Program-made: the position numbers and the translations under genes
Assembly: GCF_900110535.1 (NCBI RefSeq)
Contig: NZ_FOJA01000001.1
Coordinates: 1,426,001-1,490,000, forward strand
Origin: Halobacterium jilantaiense
Lineage (GTDB): Archaea; Halobacteriota; Halobacteria; Halobacteriales; Halobacteriaceae
DNA: 64,000 nt
Reading direction: 5' to 3'
The notes under the pieces: generated by a model
Told to the model about the DNA's origin: nothing
Database searches by the model: none
What the model saw: only the letters and a program-made list of their open reading frames with translations
Part shown: positions 36,807-45,186 of the stretch, piece by piece
Numbering within the stretch: position 1 is the stretch's first letter
How the letters are laid out: each line of letters begins with the position of its first letter

Positions 36807-37023
36807 TATTTCTCCGAAAACCGACGCAGCGAGCGACGCACGTGTCGCTCGCTCGTCGTCACCGAGTAGGGCGCGACGCGTCGGGATTTGACGCCCTGCG
36901 AGACGAGCGCAGCGAGTCTCGGAATGGGTTCAAATCCCAGCGAGTCCACTCGACTCACTTCGTTCGTCTCACTCCCTCGCAGGCTTCCCGTTCGCTCCGC
37001 TCACGGGAATCCCAGCGAGTCCA
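36807..37023. repeat. Two extra copies of the tRNA-Ala 3' end with hairpins (att-like)
   Basis: Downstream of tRNA-Ala its 3' end recurs twice in the same orientation: a 24-bp exact copy at 36925-36948 (TGGGTTCAAATCCCAGCGAG plus TCCA) and a 16-bp copy at 37008-37023 (AATCCCAGCGAGTCCA). Neither has a 5' half. Between them are hairpins GCGAGCGAC/GTCGCTCGC (36829-36837, 36844-36852), CGAGAC/GTCTCG (36899-36904, 36916-36921) and CCCGT/ACGGG near 36987-37007. Such tails are what site-specific integration and excision at a tRNA leave behind. No integrase is seen. Confidence 0.65.
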
Positions 37024-37205
37024 CTACTGCACTCGAACCACCGAGCGACCGTCGTGTTGCTCGCTCGTCGTCGCGTCGGCTCCTGCGAAGTCAACGGTTG
37101 TGCTCAGCCGCAGCGAGCCGCATAGCTCTTCCAACCGATGTCTCGGGCCGCGAAGGTCGTCGGTAGCCGATACGTTGATACGGGACAGTCTGTATTTGTT
37201 ACACG

Positions 37206-38255
37206 ATGGCGCGCGCGGTGGCGGTCGTCGCGGTGCTCGTCGCGGTGCTGACAGCGGGCTGTCTGACGGGGCCGCCGGCCGCGCCGGAGCCCGTGTCGAA
37301 CCCGGGTGTTGACCTGCCGTACGACGACCGAACAGTGTCCGAACCGCAGTCGTCGGCGTACGACAATCCCTGGCGGACCGACGAGGTTGTCGTGACCGTC
37401 GACCACCGTGCGGGCGAACGGAACGTCGTCCCGGACGTGATGCGGACGGTCCAGTACTGGGAGGACACGGCCGGCGAGAACGCCGCCTACGAACCCGATT
37501 ACCGGGTGCTGAGCGAGTACGCCGAGCCCAACGTTCGGGTGGCAGTGGTGCGGACCGTCGAGGGCTGTGGCGCTCACGGAGACGAGGTTGCACTGGGGTG
37601 TACGCGAGTCCTCGACGAGGACTCACGGATGGCGAAGCCGGTGACCGTGCAGGTGCGGGCCGGCCACTCGCCGAACACGACGGAAACCATCCTGAAACAC
37701 GAGTTCGGGCACACGCTCGGCTACGAGCACGGTGACGCGCCCGTCGACAGTGACGGTACGGTGATGACGAAGAACCTCTCGGCGCAGATGCCCGCCGACG
37801 TGGTGGACGCGTCGAACCGGACGTATCCGTGGGCGTCGGAGACGCTGTCGGTTGCGGTCGCCGAGGACGACTCGCTGCGCGACGCGCAGCGGGAGCGCCT
37901 GGAGGCCGCGGCCCGGTTCATCTCGGGCGGGGCCGACGGCGCGCTCTCCGACCCGCCGTCGGTCGCGGTGACAGACAGTGCAACCGACGCGGACGTCGTG
38001 GTGGACTTCGAGGAGAACGCGACCTGCAGCGGCGACGGAGGTGTGCCGGCGACGTCCTGCGTGGACTGGGCGGGACCGGACGTGGACGACGACGGGACGC
38101 CGGAGTACTACACGGACGCTCGCGTGGTCGTCGGTCAGACCGGCCACGAGAAGCCGGGCTGGCACGTCGGCTACTGGCTCGGCGACACGCTGTGGACGGA
38201 CCGCGTCCCGGCACCGTTCTACGGCTGGGACCGCCCCGCTGCGACGACGTGGTGA
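37206..38255 (+). CDS. Lipoprotein with metzincin-type zinc protease motif
   Basis: A 349-residue protein. A signal peptide with lipobox (LTAGC, Cys19) predicts a membrane-anchored surface lipoprotein. HEFGHTLGYEH at residues 165-175 is the full HExxHxxGxxH zinc site of metzincins, and a Met follows (TVMTKNLS) where a Met-turn may be. Two halves seem to exist; the C-terminal part ends AGPDVDDDGTPEYYTDARVV. Cys pairs in CGAHGDEVALGC and CSGDGGVPATSC may form disulfides outside the cell. Substrates are unknown. The gene stands alone between tRNA-Ala and rnr. Confidence 0.8.
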   Translation: MARAVAVVAVLVAVLTAGCLTGPPAAPEPVSNPGVDLPYDDRTVSEPQSSAYDNPWRTDEVVVTVDHRAGERNVVPDVMRTVQYWEDTAGENAAYEPDYRVLSEYAEPNVRVAVVRTVEGCGAHGDEVALGCTRVLDEDSRMAKPVTVQVRAGHSPNTTETILKHEFGHTLGYEHGDAPVDSDGTVMTKNLSAQMPADVVDASNRTYPWASETLSVAVAEDDSLRDAQRERLEAAARFISGGADGALSDPPSVAVTDSATDADVVVDFEENATCSGDGGVPATSCVDWAGPDVDDDGTPEYYTDARVVVGQTGHEKPGWHVGYWLGDTLWTDRVPAPFYGWDRPAATTW

Positions 38256-38292
38256 GGAGAGCCGGAGCGGCGTCGGGCGTCTAGCGAGCGGG

Positions 38293-39585
38293 TTAGGCTT
38301 CGACGTCCTCGACCACTTCGACGCCGCGGTTGTTGACGGCGTCGGGGTCGAGGCCGACCTCTTCGAGGAAGTTCCGGTACTCGCGTTCGGCGGTCTCGCC
38401 GGCCTTCTGTTTGTCGCTGGCGCGGTCGCAGAGTTCGACGAGGTTCTCGGGGACGTCGTTCTGGTAGACGATCCAGTGGTTCACGAGGTCGCTCATGCGG
38501 CGGATGGGGCTCGTGAAGTGGCCGTAGATCTCGAAGTTGAGCGCGTGGTGGCCGCCGAAGGGGTCGTTCATGTACTTTGCGCGCGGCATCACCTTCATCA
38601 CCGCCCACTGAATCTTCCCGAGCTGTCGCTCCGGAGCCTGTTCGAGAGTAGCGTTGACTGCCTTCCGCGGGTCGTCCCAGGAGTCACCGGGGATGGAGAC
38701 GCCGTCGAGTTCCTGAATCTCGCGGAGCGCGTCGTCCCACTCGTCGGGCGACGGCTGCGGGTGGACGCGGTAGACCGCTTCGACGCCGCGGGACCACATG
38801 AGCTCGTGCGTGACGGCCTTGTTCGCTTTCAGCATCGACTCTTCGATGATGGTGTGGGCGCGATCCCGCCGCGGATTCAAGACGAGGCTGCCCTCTTCCT
38901 TGCGCTGTTCGTGCATCTGGTCGGCGAGCTCGAAGACCATGGAGAGCTCGTCGTGGAGGGACGCGTCCTCGTCGTCGAGCCGCTCCTCGGCTTCCTTGTA
39001 CGTGAGGCGTTCGTCGCTGTGAATGACGGACTTGTATATCTCGATGTTCTGGTAGGAGAGGTCGTCCTTGTCGAGGTGCATCTCGACAGTGTGGGCGAGC
39101 CGGTCCTCGCCGGGCACGAGCGAACACACCGTCTCTGCGAGCACGGGCGGCAGCATGTGCATCGTGTACCCGGGGAGGTAGACGGTGTTCGCGCGCTGGA
39201 TGGCCTCGTCCCACATCGCGGAGTCCGGGTGGACGTAGTGAGTGACGTCCGCGATGTGGACCCAGAGGACGTACTCGTCGTCGCGCTCCAGCACGGAGAT
39301 GGCGTCGTCGAAGTCCTGCGCGTCGACGGGGTCGACGGTCCACGTCGGGAGCGGCCGCATGTCCGCGCGGTCTTCGACCTCGTCGGCGATTTCGTCTTGG
39401 ACGCCCTCGGTGCGCGCCTCTGCTTCTTCGACTACCTCCGGCGGGAACTCGTCGTGGAGCTCGAACTTCTCGAAGAGGTCGTCGCGTTTGTTCTCGAGCT
39501 GGCGGGCGAGCTCCGGCGAAATCTCGACGGGGCCCTGGTCCTCGATGGAACCCTGGGCCGGCTCGGCGGCGTCGTCGTCGGTCAT
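38293..39585 (-). CDS. rnr: RNase R family 3'-5' exoribonuclease
   Basis: A 430-residue RNB-family nuclease. The metal site DPVDAQDFDDAIS starts at residue 85 with Asp85, Asp91, Asp93 and Asp94, followed by LWVHIADVTHYV and VYLPGYTMHMLPPVLAE. The motif SPIRRMSDLVNHW near the end binds RNA. It is about half the length of bacterial RNase R and lacks the cold-shock and S1 domains, as in other haloarchaea, which do not have an exosome and use this enzyme for RNA decay. The C-terminus is acidic. Confidence 0.95.
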   Translation of the reverse strand: MTDDDAAEPAQGSIEDQGPVEISPELARQLENKRDDLFEKFELHDEFPPEVVEEAEARTEGVQDEIADEVEDRADMRPLPTWTVDPVDAQDFDDAISVLERDDEYVLWVHIADVTHYVHPDSAMWDEAIQRANTVYLPGYTMHMLPPVLAETVCSLVPGEDRLAHTVEMHLDKDDLSYQNIEIYKSVIHSDERLTYKEAEERLDDEDASLHDELSMVFELADQMHEQRKEEGSLVLNPRRDRAHTIIEESMLKANKAVTHELMWSRGVEAVYRVHPQPSPDEWDDALREIQELDGVSIPGDSWDDPRKAVNATLEQAPERQLGKIQWAVMKVMPRAKYMNDPFGGHHALNFEIYGHFTSPIRRMSDLVNHWIVYQNDVPENLVELCDRASDKQKAGETAEREYRNFLEEVGLDPDAVNNRGVEVVEDVEA

Positions 39586-39627
39586 GCTCCACAGTAGCCG
39601 GCACCCGTAGTTAGTGGTGTCGCCGCG

Positions 39628-39903
39628 CTACTCGCGGCCGGCGGGTTCGCCGCGGGTGTCGGTGAGAAACCGGGAGAGGAACTCCTCGTCGTCGACCTCG
39701 CCCGCGCCCGCGTCCTCGAGGGCGGCTTCGAGGCCGTCGCGGGCGTGCTTGGACAGCGAGCGGAAACACGGCTTGCAGAGGTACTCGAAGTCCTTGCCGT
39801 CGCGGTCCCAGCGGTCGCCGTGCTTGTCGTACTCGCGGGCGTCCTGACGGGCCACGTCGTCCCCGCAGGCGATACAGGAGACGGTCTCAGTCTCGCCCCA
39901 CAT
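39628..39903 (-). CDS. Small zinc-binding protein, haloarchaeal
   Basis: A 91-residue protein with a Cys4 zinc site: CIAC at residues 10-13 and CKPC near 43-46. A basic/acidic stretch (EYDKHGDRWDRDGKDFEYL) lies between, and the C-terminal half is acidic and helical. The function is unknown to me. It is upstream of rnr on the same strand, about 42 bp away, so the two may be co-transcribed. Confidence 0.75.
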   Translation of the reverse strand: MWGETETVSCIACGDDVARQDAREYDKHGDRWDRDGKDFEYLCKPCFRSLSKHARDGLEAALEDAGAGEVDDEEFLSRFLTDTRGEPAGRE

Positions 39904-40000
39904 CGTCTACGCGTTCGGCACGCCGGTACTTAGCGATTGGGCCGGCACGACACCCGAGTGGAACGGGCGTTTTAAGCCCCGAGCCGCCCCGTGGACACGT

Positions 40001-40480
40001 ATGGAAGTCTCCTCGCGGCACCACCTTCGCAGCGACGAAATCGACGCCATCGCCGACGCCCTCCGAGAGGGGCTGGGCGTCGAGTTGGACGCCGACTCCT
40101 TCGAACTCGTGGAGTTCGCGGACGAAGACTTCGAGGTCGTGCTCGTCGACGGCGACCCGCTGGTGTGGTACCCGGGCGGCGAGCCGTTCGTGACCGTCGC
40201 GGGCGCGAACCGCACTGACCCGTCGACGGGCGTCGTCACGGTGGACGCGGGCGCGGTCTCGTTCGTGAGCGACGGCGCGGACGTGATGCGGCCCGGAATC
40301 ACCGAGGCGTCCGGCGGCATCTCGGAGGGCGACCTCGTCGTCGTCCAGGAGGAAGCACACGGGAAGACGCTCGCGGTCGGCCGCGCGCTCACCGACGGCG
40401 ACGAGATGGCCGGCGACTCCGGGAAGGTCGTGGAGTCCCTGCACCACGTCGGCGACGAGCTGTTCGAGTTCTCCGTCTGA
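40001..40480 (+). CDS. PUA-domain RNA-binding protein
   Basis: A 159-residue protein with an N-terminal domain like those before PUA domains (SSRHHLRSDEIDAIADALRE) and a C-terminal PUA domain (VVTVDAGAVSFVSDGADVMRPGI, GDLVVVQEEAHGKTLAVGRAL). PUA domains bind structured RNA in tRNA/rRNA modification enzymes and ribosome-associated factors such as MCT-1. A TATA-like GTTTTAAG lies about 27 nt before ATG 40001. It converges on the DUF1028 gene with 1 bp between stops. Confidence 0.9.
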   Translation: MEVSSRHHLRSDEIDAIADALREGLGVELDADSFELVEFADEDFEVVLVDGDPLVWYPGGEPFVTVAGANRTDPSTGVVTVDAGAVSFVSDGADVMRPGITEASGGISEGDLVVVQEEAHGKTLAVGRALTDGDEMAGDSGKVVESLHHVGDELFEFSV

Positions 40481-40481
40481 G

Positions 40482-41234
40482 TCAGGCGTCGTCGGTTCCG
40501 TCGGCTGCCTCGCTCTCGTCCTCGCCCGCACTGTCCTCGTCGTCCGGGTCGCCGTACAGTTCGAGGGCGTCCTCGTAGCCGTCCTTCGCCAGCCGGTAGG
40601 TCTCGCGGAGGTCGACGACCGGGTCCTCGCTGGCGTCGACCCGCAGGTCGTTCCAGTACGGGGCGTCGTCCTCGCCCGTGTCCGCGACCTTCACGGCCGC
40701 GCTCTGGACGGTGAGCTCCTCGCGCTTGTCGCCGCCTGCGGCCTGCCCGGCACCGAGCGCGTCGACCAGTCGCTTCGCCAACGGCTCGTCCGGGTCGGCC
40801 TCGCCGACGGCGCGCAGGTCTTCGTACTTCTCCGCGGTGCGCTCGACGACGGCTTCGCCGGTCAGGAGGTTGCCGGCGACGGTGTAGTTCTGGCCCTCGC
40901 GTTCGCCGTACCAGCCGTTGCAGCCGTCGCCGGAGAACGCGAACGTTCCGTCGCGGCCGACGCCGTGGAGCTGGCGGTCCTCGCTGCCCTCGTCCGCGTT
41001 GAGAAGCGACTGGAGGGCGTCCTCGACACCGAGTCCGTCGGCGAGGTACTCGACCCCCTTCGACCCGAGTCGGGGGTTCGTCAGACTCTGCGTGGCGACC
41101 GCGCCGTGTTCGTTGACGTGCGGGCAGGGCACGCCGACGCCCGGCAGCCGGGTCGTCACGGCTACGCCGAAGCGGTACTGCTCGTCGCCGTCCTCGTCCT
41201 CGTAGGACTCGCGGACGCAGATACTGAAGGTCAC
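40482..41234 (-). CDS. DUF1028 family protein
   Basis: A 250-residue protein of the DUF1028 family (Ntn-hydrolase-like fold). GTG 41234 gives the family start TFSICVRESY; a longer ATG start at 41261 adds nine residues that lack similarity. Typical stretches are RFGVAVTTRLPGVGVPCPHV, GAVATQSLTNPRLG and QNYTVAGNLLTG. The C-terminal part is acidic, ending with many Asp/Glu. Biochemical function is unknown to me. Confidence 0.85.
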   Translation of the reverse strand: MTFSICVRESYEDEDGDEQYRFGVAVTTRLPGVGVPCPHVNEHGAVATQSLTNPRLGSKGVEYLADGLGVEDALQSLLNADEGSEDRQLHGVGRDGTFAFSGDGCNGWYGEREGQNYTVAGNLLTGEAVVERTAEKYEDLRAVGEADPDEPLAKRLVDALGAGQAAGGDKREELTVQSAAVKVADTGEDDAPYWNDLRVDASEDPVVDLRETYRLAKDGYEDALELYGDPDDEDSAGEDESEAADGTDDA

Positions 41235-41333
41235 GCCAGAACACTGCGACCGGAGCGGCATAGTGGTGGCCGAACCGGCAGCCCGTGAAGACACACCCCG
41301 GAACTTTTGTGGACTGGCAGAATAGTGGAACCT

Positions 41334-42191
41334 ATGACACGTCGGCTCACCGCCCTGGCCTGTGTCCTCCTCGTCGCGACCGCCGGCTGTGCCGGTATCA
41401 CTGCACAAGACGACGCGACGACGACCGCCCCCACCCAAACGACGGCCGAGACGACCGCGACAGCGACGACCGAGTCAGTCGAACAGCTCGCGCCCGGCGT
41501 GACCACCGACGGCGTCGAAGACGCCCGAGCGCTCGCCGACGCCCACCAGAGCGCCCTCAGAGACGGCGGCTTCGTGAAGCACTCGAACGCCACTCGGACG
41601 AACGAGTCAGTGATAGCCGCCCGGAACCAGACGTTCGCCGTCGAGAACGAGTCGCTGTGGCGGCTGACGACGACCGGCGAGGGCGTCGGCGTTGCCCTCG
41701 GCGTCACGAACGGAACCTACGACACGTACGCCGACGGCAGTCGGGTCCTCTGGCAGCTCGAAAACGACACCGCCGGGAACACGTCGTACGGCGTCATGTC
41801 GATCACCATCGACGGCGACGACCAGCCCGTCCCGCCAAACCAGACATTCGAACAGGATACCTACCAGTCGCTGTACGAGCGCAGCCACGTCTACACGCTC
41901 GCCGCGAACGCCGACAGCGTCGAGGCGCTGGATGGCGGCGACGGAGCAGTCGAGTTGTCCGGCAGCACCAGCGAACTGTCGACGCGATTCACTCGGAGTG
42001 GCGACGTCGAGTTCACCGCGACCGTCTCGGCGGACGGCCTCGTGCAGTCCATCGAGCTGTCCTATCCGTCCGAGAACGCGACCGTCGAGCGCTCGCTGTC
42101 CTTCGACACCGACGTCACCGACCCCGTCGAGCAGCCCGAGTGGTACGAGACCGCGCTGAACGAGACTGACCTGAACGAGACGACCGCGTAG
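41334..42191 (+). CDS. DUF7537-type lipoprotein, copy 1
   Basis: A 285-residue secreted lipoprotein: signal peptide MTRRLTALACVLLVATAGC with lipobox Cys19, a Thr/Ala-rich linker (TTTAPTQTTAETTATATT), then a beta-rich domain of the LppX/LolA-like type (VEFTATVSADGLVQSIELSY). The N-terminal 60 codons and the last 30 codons are nearly identical in DNA to the next gene, while the middle differs strongly. Many Asn-X-Ser/Thr sites suggest N-glycosylation. Function unknown. The family name is from memory. Confidence 0.8.
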   Translation: MTRRLTALACVLLVATAGCAGITAQDDATTTAPTQTTAETTATATTESVEQLAPGVTTDGVEDARALADAHQSALRDGGFVKHSNATRTNESVIAARNQTFAVENESLWRLTTTGEGVGVALGVTNGTYDTYADGSRVLWQLENDTAGNTSYGVMSITIDGDDQPVPPNQTFEQDTYQSLYERSHVYTLAANADSVEALDGGDGAVELSGSTSELSTRFTRSGDVEFTATVSADGLVQSIELSYPSENATVERSLSFDTDVTDPVEQPEWYETALNETDLNETTA

Positions 42192-42284
42192 AGTAGCGGA
42201 ACAGGACCGTTCGACCTGCCCAGACGGCTGGTGTGGCAGGCGACACCCACGTTACTTTTGAGTTCTGGAGAAGTAACCGCATTC

Positions 42285-43145
42285 ATGACACGTCGGTTCG
42301 CCGCCCTGGCCTGTGTCCTCCTCGTCGCGACCGCCGGCTGTGCCGGTATCACCGGTCAAGACGACGCGACGACGACCGCCCCCACCCAAACGACGGCCGA
42401 GACGACCGAAGCGACGACCGCGACAGCGACGACCGAGTCCGCCGAACAGCTCGCGCCCGGCGTCACGGCCGACGGCGTCGAGGATGCGCGGGTGCTGGCG
42501 GACGCCCACCTCGCCACCGTCAGAAACCAGTCGCTCGTCACTTACGACCGGGTCCGTCGGACGACCGCGTCAGGCACCGCGTTCCGGAACGCGTCACTCG
42601 CCATGACGAACGAATCCCACTGGCAGTACAACGTTTCCAGTGACGGGATGCAGGTCGGGCCGATGTTCGGAGCCGAGGCGTTCGAGACGTACGCCGACAG
42701 TGAACGCATGCTCTGGCGGACCGAGAACGAGTCGACCGTCGAGTACGGCGCGTACACCTTCCGGGCAGAGGACGAGACTGTCGTGGTGCCGCCCGCCCAG
42801 GTGTTCGAGCGGAGCTACCGCGGGCAGTACGGGCGCGACCTCGTCTACACGCTCGCAAGCCGCGCCGACGCCGTCGAGGTGCCCGAAGACGACGAGAGCG
42901 CAGTCAGGCTGTCGGGGGGCGCGGACCGACTTCCACTCGGCCGCGAGGAGACGACGAACGCCGAGTTCACGGTGACTGTCGCCGCCGACGGGCAGGTCCG
43001 CTCCATCGAGATGGTTTACGAGCGCGGGAACGCGACAGTGGCGCGCTCCGTGTCCTTCGACACGGATGTCACCGACCCCGTCGAGCAGCCCGACTGGTAC
43101 GAGACCGCGCTGAACGAGACTGACCTGAACAAGTCCGACGCGTAG
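42285..43145 (+). CDS. DUF7537-type lipoprotein, copy 2
   Basis: A 286-residue tandem paralogue of the preceding gene, 93 bp downstream. It shares the signal peptide and lipobox (MTRRFAALACVLLVATAGC), the Thr-rich linker and the C-terminal DTDVTDPVEQPDWYETALNE. The central domain has diverged. A TATA-like GTTACTTTTGAG lies about 30 nt before ATG 42285, so it has its own promoter. The same motif order near copy 1 (GGAACTTTTGTG) shows that the promoter was duplicated too. Confidence 0.8.
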   Translation: MTRRFAALACVLLVATAGCAGITGQDDATTTAPTQTTAETTEATTATATTESAEQLAPGVTADGVEDARVLADAHLATVRNQSLVTYDRVRRTTASGTAFRNASLAMTNESHWQYNVSSDGMQVGPMFGAEAFETYADSERMLWRTENESTVEYGAYTFRAEDETVVVPPAQVFERSYRGQYGRDLVYTLASRADAVEVPEDDESAVRLSGGADRLPLGREETTNAEFTVTVAADGQVRSIEMVYERGNATVARSVSFDTDVTDPVEQPDWYETALNETDLNKSDA

Positions 43146-43210
43146 TGCAGGCGGCCGGTTCGCCGCGTCTGACGCAAGAACTATGCACGCGGCGGGCCGG
43201 TGTGTTCGGT

Positions 43211-43567
43211 ATGGGCTTCATGGACAAGATTCTCGGTGGGAGCGGGAGTACCACCGAGGACTACGTGGAACTGGACGTCGAGGACTTCGACACGGACGGC
43301 GGGGAGGCGAACGTCTCCGTCCACATCGCGGAGATCGACGGCCAAGAGGACGTCATCGCGATCAAGGACGCGGTCTACGACGGTGATCTCGTCGTCGCGG
43401 ACATCACGCGACTCCGCACCGAGGACAGCATGGTCGAACACGTCATCGACGAACTCCGGCAGGTCGCCACGGAGGTCGGCGGCGACATCGTCCAGAAGGG
43501 CGACGACCAGCTCATCGTCACGCCGAACGGCATCGCGATCAGCCGGTCGAAGCTCAACCGTCCCTGA
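43211..43567 (+). CDS. sepF: SepF, FtsZ membrane anchor for cell division
   Basis: A 118-residue archaeal SepF. The N-terminal membrane-targeting helix MGFMDKILGG is followed by an acidic linker and the SepF fold (YVELDVEDFD, EDVIAIKDAVYDGDLVVADI, VGGDIVQKGDDQLIVTPNGI). In Haloferax SepF anchors FtsZ2-containing division rings. ATG 43211 is chosen because it creates the amphipathic N-terminus; earlier in-frame codons overlap copy 2 of the lipoprotein. Confidence 0.95.
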   Translation: MGFMDKILGGSGSTTEDYVELDVEDFDTDGGEANVSVHIAEIDGQEDVIAIKDAVYDGDLVVADITRLRTEDSMVEHVIDELRQVATEVGGDIVQKGDDQLIVTPNGIAISRSKLNRP

Positions 43568-43657
43568 GCGGTCGTCCCCGAGTACGTACGTCTAGCAGGC
43601 TACCGATACGCGCTCTGTTTTCGACTGACACGACCGGAGAAGCGGCGCGAGTGCGCG

Positions 43658-44053
43658 TTACGAGACGTTGTCGGGCTTGTCGGCGTCGTCCTCGACGGCG
43701 CGCTTCATTGAATCGCGGCGGGACTTCGCGTCCCGGCCGGTCGCCTCCAGCAGGAAGTCGTTTTTCGCGTCGACGGCGTCGGCGGCCGCGTCGGCGTTGC
43801 CCTCTGCGATGACGTCCTCGGCGGGCCGCTCCTCGAACTCCACGCCGAGCTTGTCCTTCTTCCCGGAGTACGAGACCGTCCCCGCGACGACGCGGTCGAA
43901 GACGGGGTTCTTGGGGTCCTCGACGACGAAGAGGTCGCTGCCTTTGAACTCCTCGGTGCCCGTAATCTCGCCGAAGTACTCCTCGACGGTGTCGGCCATC
44001 TCGGGCACTCGTTCCTCGAGGTACTCCCCTCTCCGCATCTTGTACTCCTTCAT
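43658..44053 (-). CDS. DUF5611 family protein
   Basis: A 131-residue haloarchaeal protein I recognise as DUF5611, with the start MKEYKMRRGEYLEERVPEM, then VEEYFGEITGTEE and VVEDPKNPVFDRVVAGTVSY. ATG 44053 fixes the family N-terminus; the frame continues open upstream without similarity. The C-terminus is charged (KSRRDSMKRAVEDDADKPD). Function unknown. Confidence 0.8.
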   Translation of the reverse strand: MKEYKMRRGEYLEERVPEMADTVEEYFGEITGTEEFKGSDLFVVEDPKNPVFDRVVAGTVSYSGKKDKLGVEFEERPAEDVIAEGNADAAADAVDAKNDFLLEATGRDAKSRRDSMKRAVEDDADKPDNVS

Positions 44054-44097
44054 GAGCGCGAGAACGGCAGCGAGGGTTTTAGTCCCTTCGTGTGGCG

Positions 44098-45105
44098 TCA
44101 GCGGTCCTCGCCGAGGTAGCCGCGCTTGCACTCCGGACAGATGTCGCCGGCGCGCAGACTCGACCCGGCGGCGTACCGCTCGAAGCCGCACTCGGGACAG
44201 AACAGCGTGAAGTCGAGGTCGTCGGTCCCGGCCTGGTCGACCGGCCCGGCGCTCGTGAAGCCGGTCTCCGCGGCGGGGTCGGGTTCGGGCTCCTCGCCGA
44301 ACTCGAAGGTCCCCGTCTCGGCGTCCGCGGTGGCTGCGCCGGCTTCACCGGCCGGGTCGTCGCCCGGCGTCGCGTCGAAGCCTTGGTCTTCGCCCTCCGG
44401 TTCCGGCCACTCGCCGCGGTCGCGCTCTAGGTCGTCGCCGGGCTCCGTCGCGGTGCCTGCGGTCGCACTGGCCGCGTCGACGCCCGTGCTCGTGTCGCTG
44501 TCCGCTGGCTCGCTGGGGTCGGGGTCCACCGGTTCGTCGGGGCCGCTGGACCCGACGAACTCCACGTCCTCGTCCTCGGGGTCCGGCGTCGGCGTTCCGG
44601 GGTCGTCCGGGTCGACCTCGGGGTCGGCGGGTTCGTCCCACTGGTCGCTGCCCGGGCCCGTGTCGTCCGGGTCGTCGTCGAGGATGACCGCGTCGTCCGC
44701 GTCCGGGTCGGCGGCCGGGTCCGTGGTGTCGTCGACGCCCGCGCCGGACGCCTCCGCGCCGCCCGACATTCCGGCTTCGGCCTGTTCGATGACTTCGGTC
44801 GCGGACGTGAACGCGCCGCCGGCGTCACCGGTGTCGGGGTCGTCGTCCGTCGGTTGCGCTCCCGCGTCGACGGTGTCCGTCGGCGAGGCCGTGTCGGTGC
44901 TGGCGTCGGCGTCGGTCGTCGACTCCGGTTCGGGCTGGACCGGACGGACTTCGGTGTTCTCACTGGTGACGTGTTCGGCACCACACCGGTTACACTCCCG
45001 CAGCTCGCGCTCGGTCACGACCACCTCGTTCCCGCGTTCCTCGCGGTCCCGCTCGACGAACGACTCGCCGTAGTCGTGCCCGAGCAGGGAACACCTGATA
45101 CCCAT
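44098..45105 (-). CDS. Two-zinc-ribbon protein with long acidic linker (DUF7093-type)
   Basis: A 335-residue protein. A short N-terminal domain (GIRCSLLGHDYGE) contains a zinc knuckle CNRCGAEHVTS near residues 38-41. A C-terminal ribbon has CPECGFER and CPECKRGYL near the end. Between them are about 230 residues of Asp/Glu/Pro/Thr/Ser, with almost no hydrophobics, predicted disordered. The arrangement suggests an adaptor that holds two metal sites apart. Function unknown; the family name is from memory. Confidence 0.75.
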   Translation of the reverse strand: MGIRCSLLGHDYGESFVERDREERGNEVVVTERELRECNRCGAEHVTSENTEVRPVQPEPESTTDADASTDTASPTDTVDAGAQPTDDDPDTGDAGGAFTSATEVIEQAEAGMSGGAEASGAGVDDTTDPAADPDADDAVILDDDPDDTGPGSDQWDEPADPEVDPDDPGTPTPDPEDEDVEFVGSSGPDEPVDPDPSEPADSDTSTGVDAASATAGTATEPGDDLERDRGEWPEPEGEDQGFDATPGDDPAGEAGAATADAETGTFEFGEEPEPDPAAETGFTSAGPVDQAGTDDLDFTLFCPECGFERYAAGSSLRAGDICPECKRGYLGEDR

Positions 45106-45186
45106 TGGCAGGGTCGTATCCGGCCCAACGGCAAAAGACTACCGTTCAGGGACACGGCTAAGACGCCGGCGTACGTCCGTTCAGGT

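Noticed and set aside
36925-36948. A second tRNA gene after tRNA-Ala
   Set aside because: Only the T arm and 3' acceptor strand are present. There is no D arm, anticodon arm or 5' acceptor strand, so it is a tail copy and not a gene.
36807-37023. A short CRISPR-like array
   Set aside because: Copies are few, of unequal length, identical to a tRNA end, and no cas genes are nearby.
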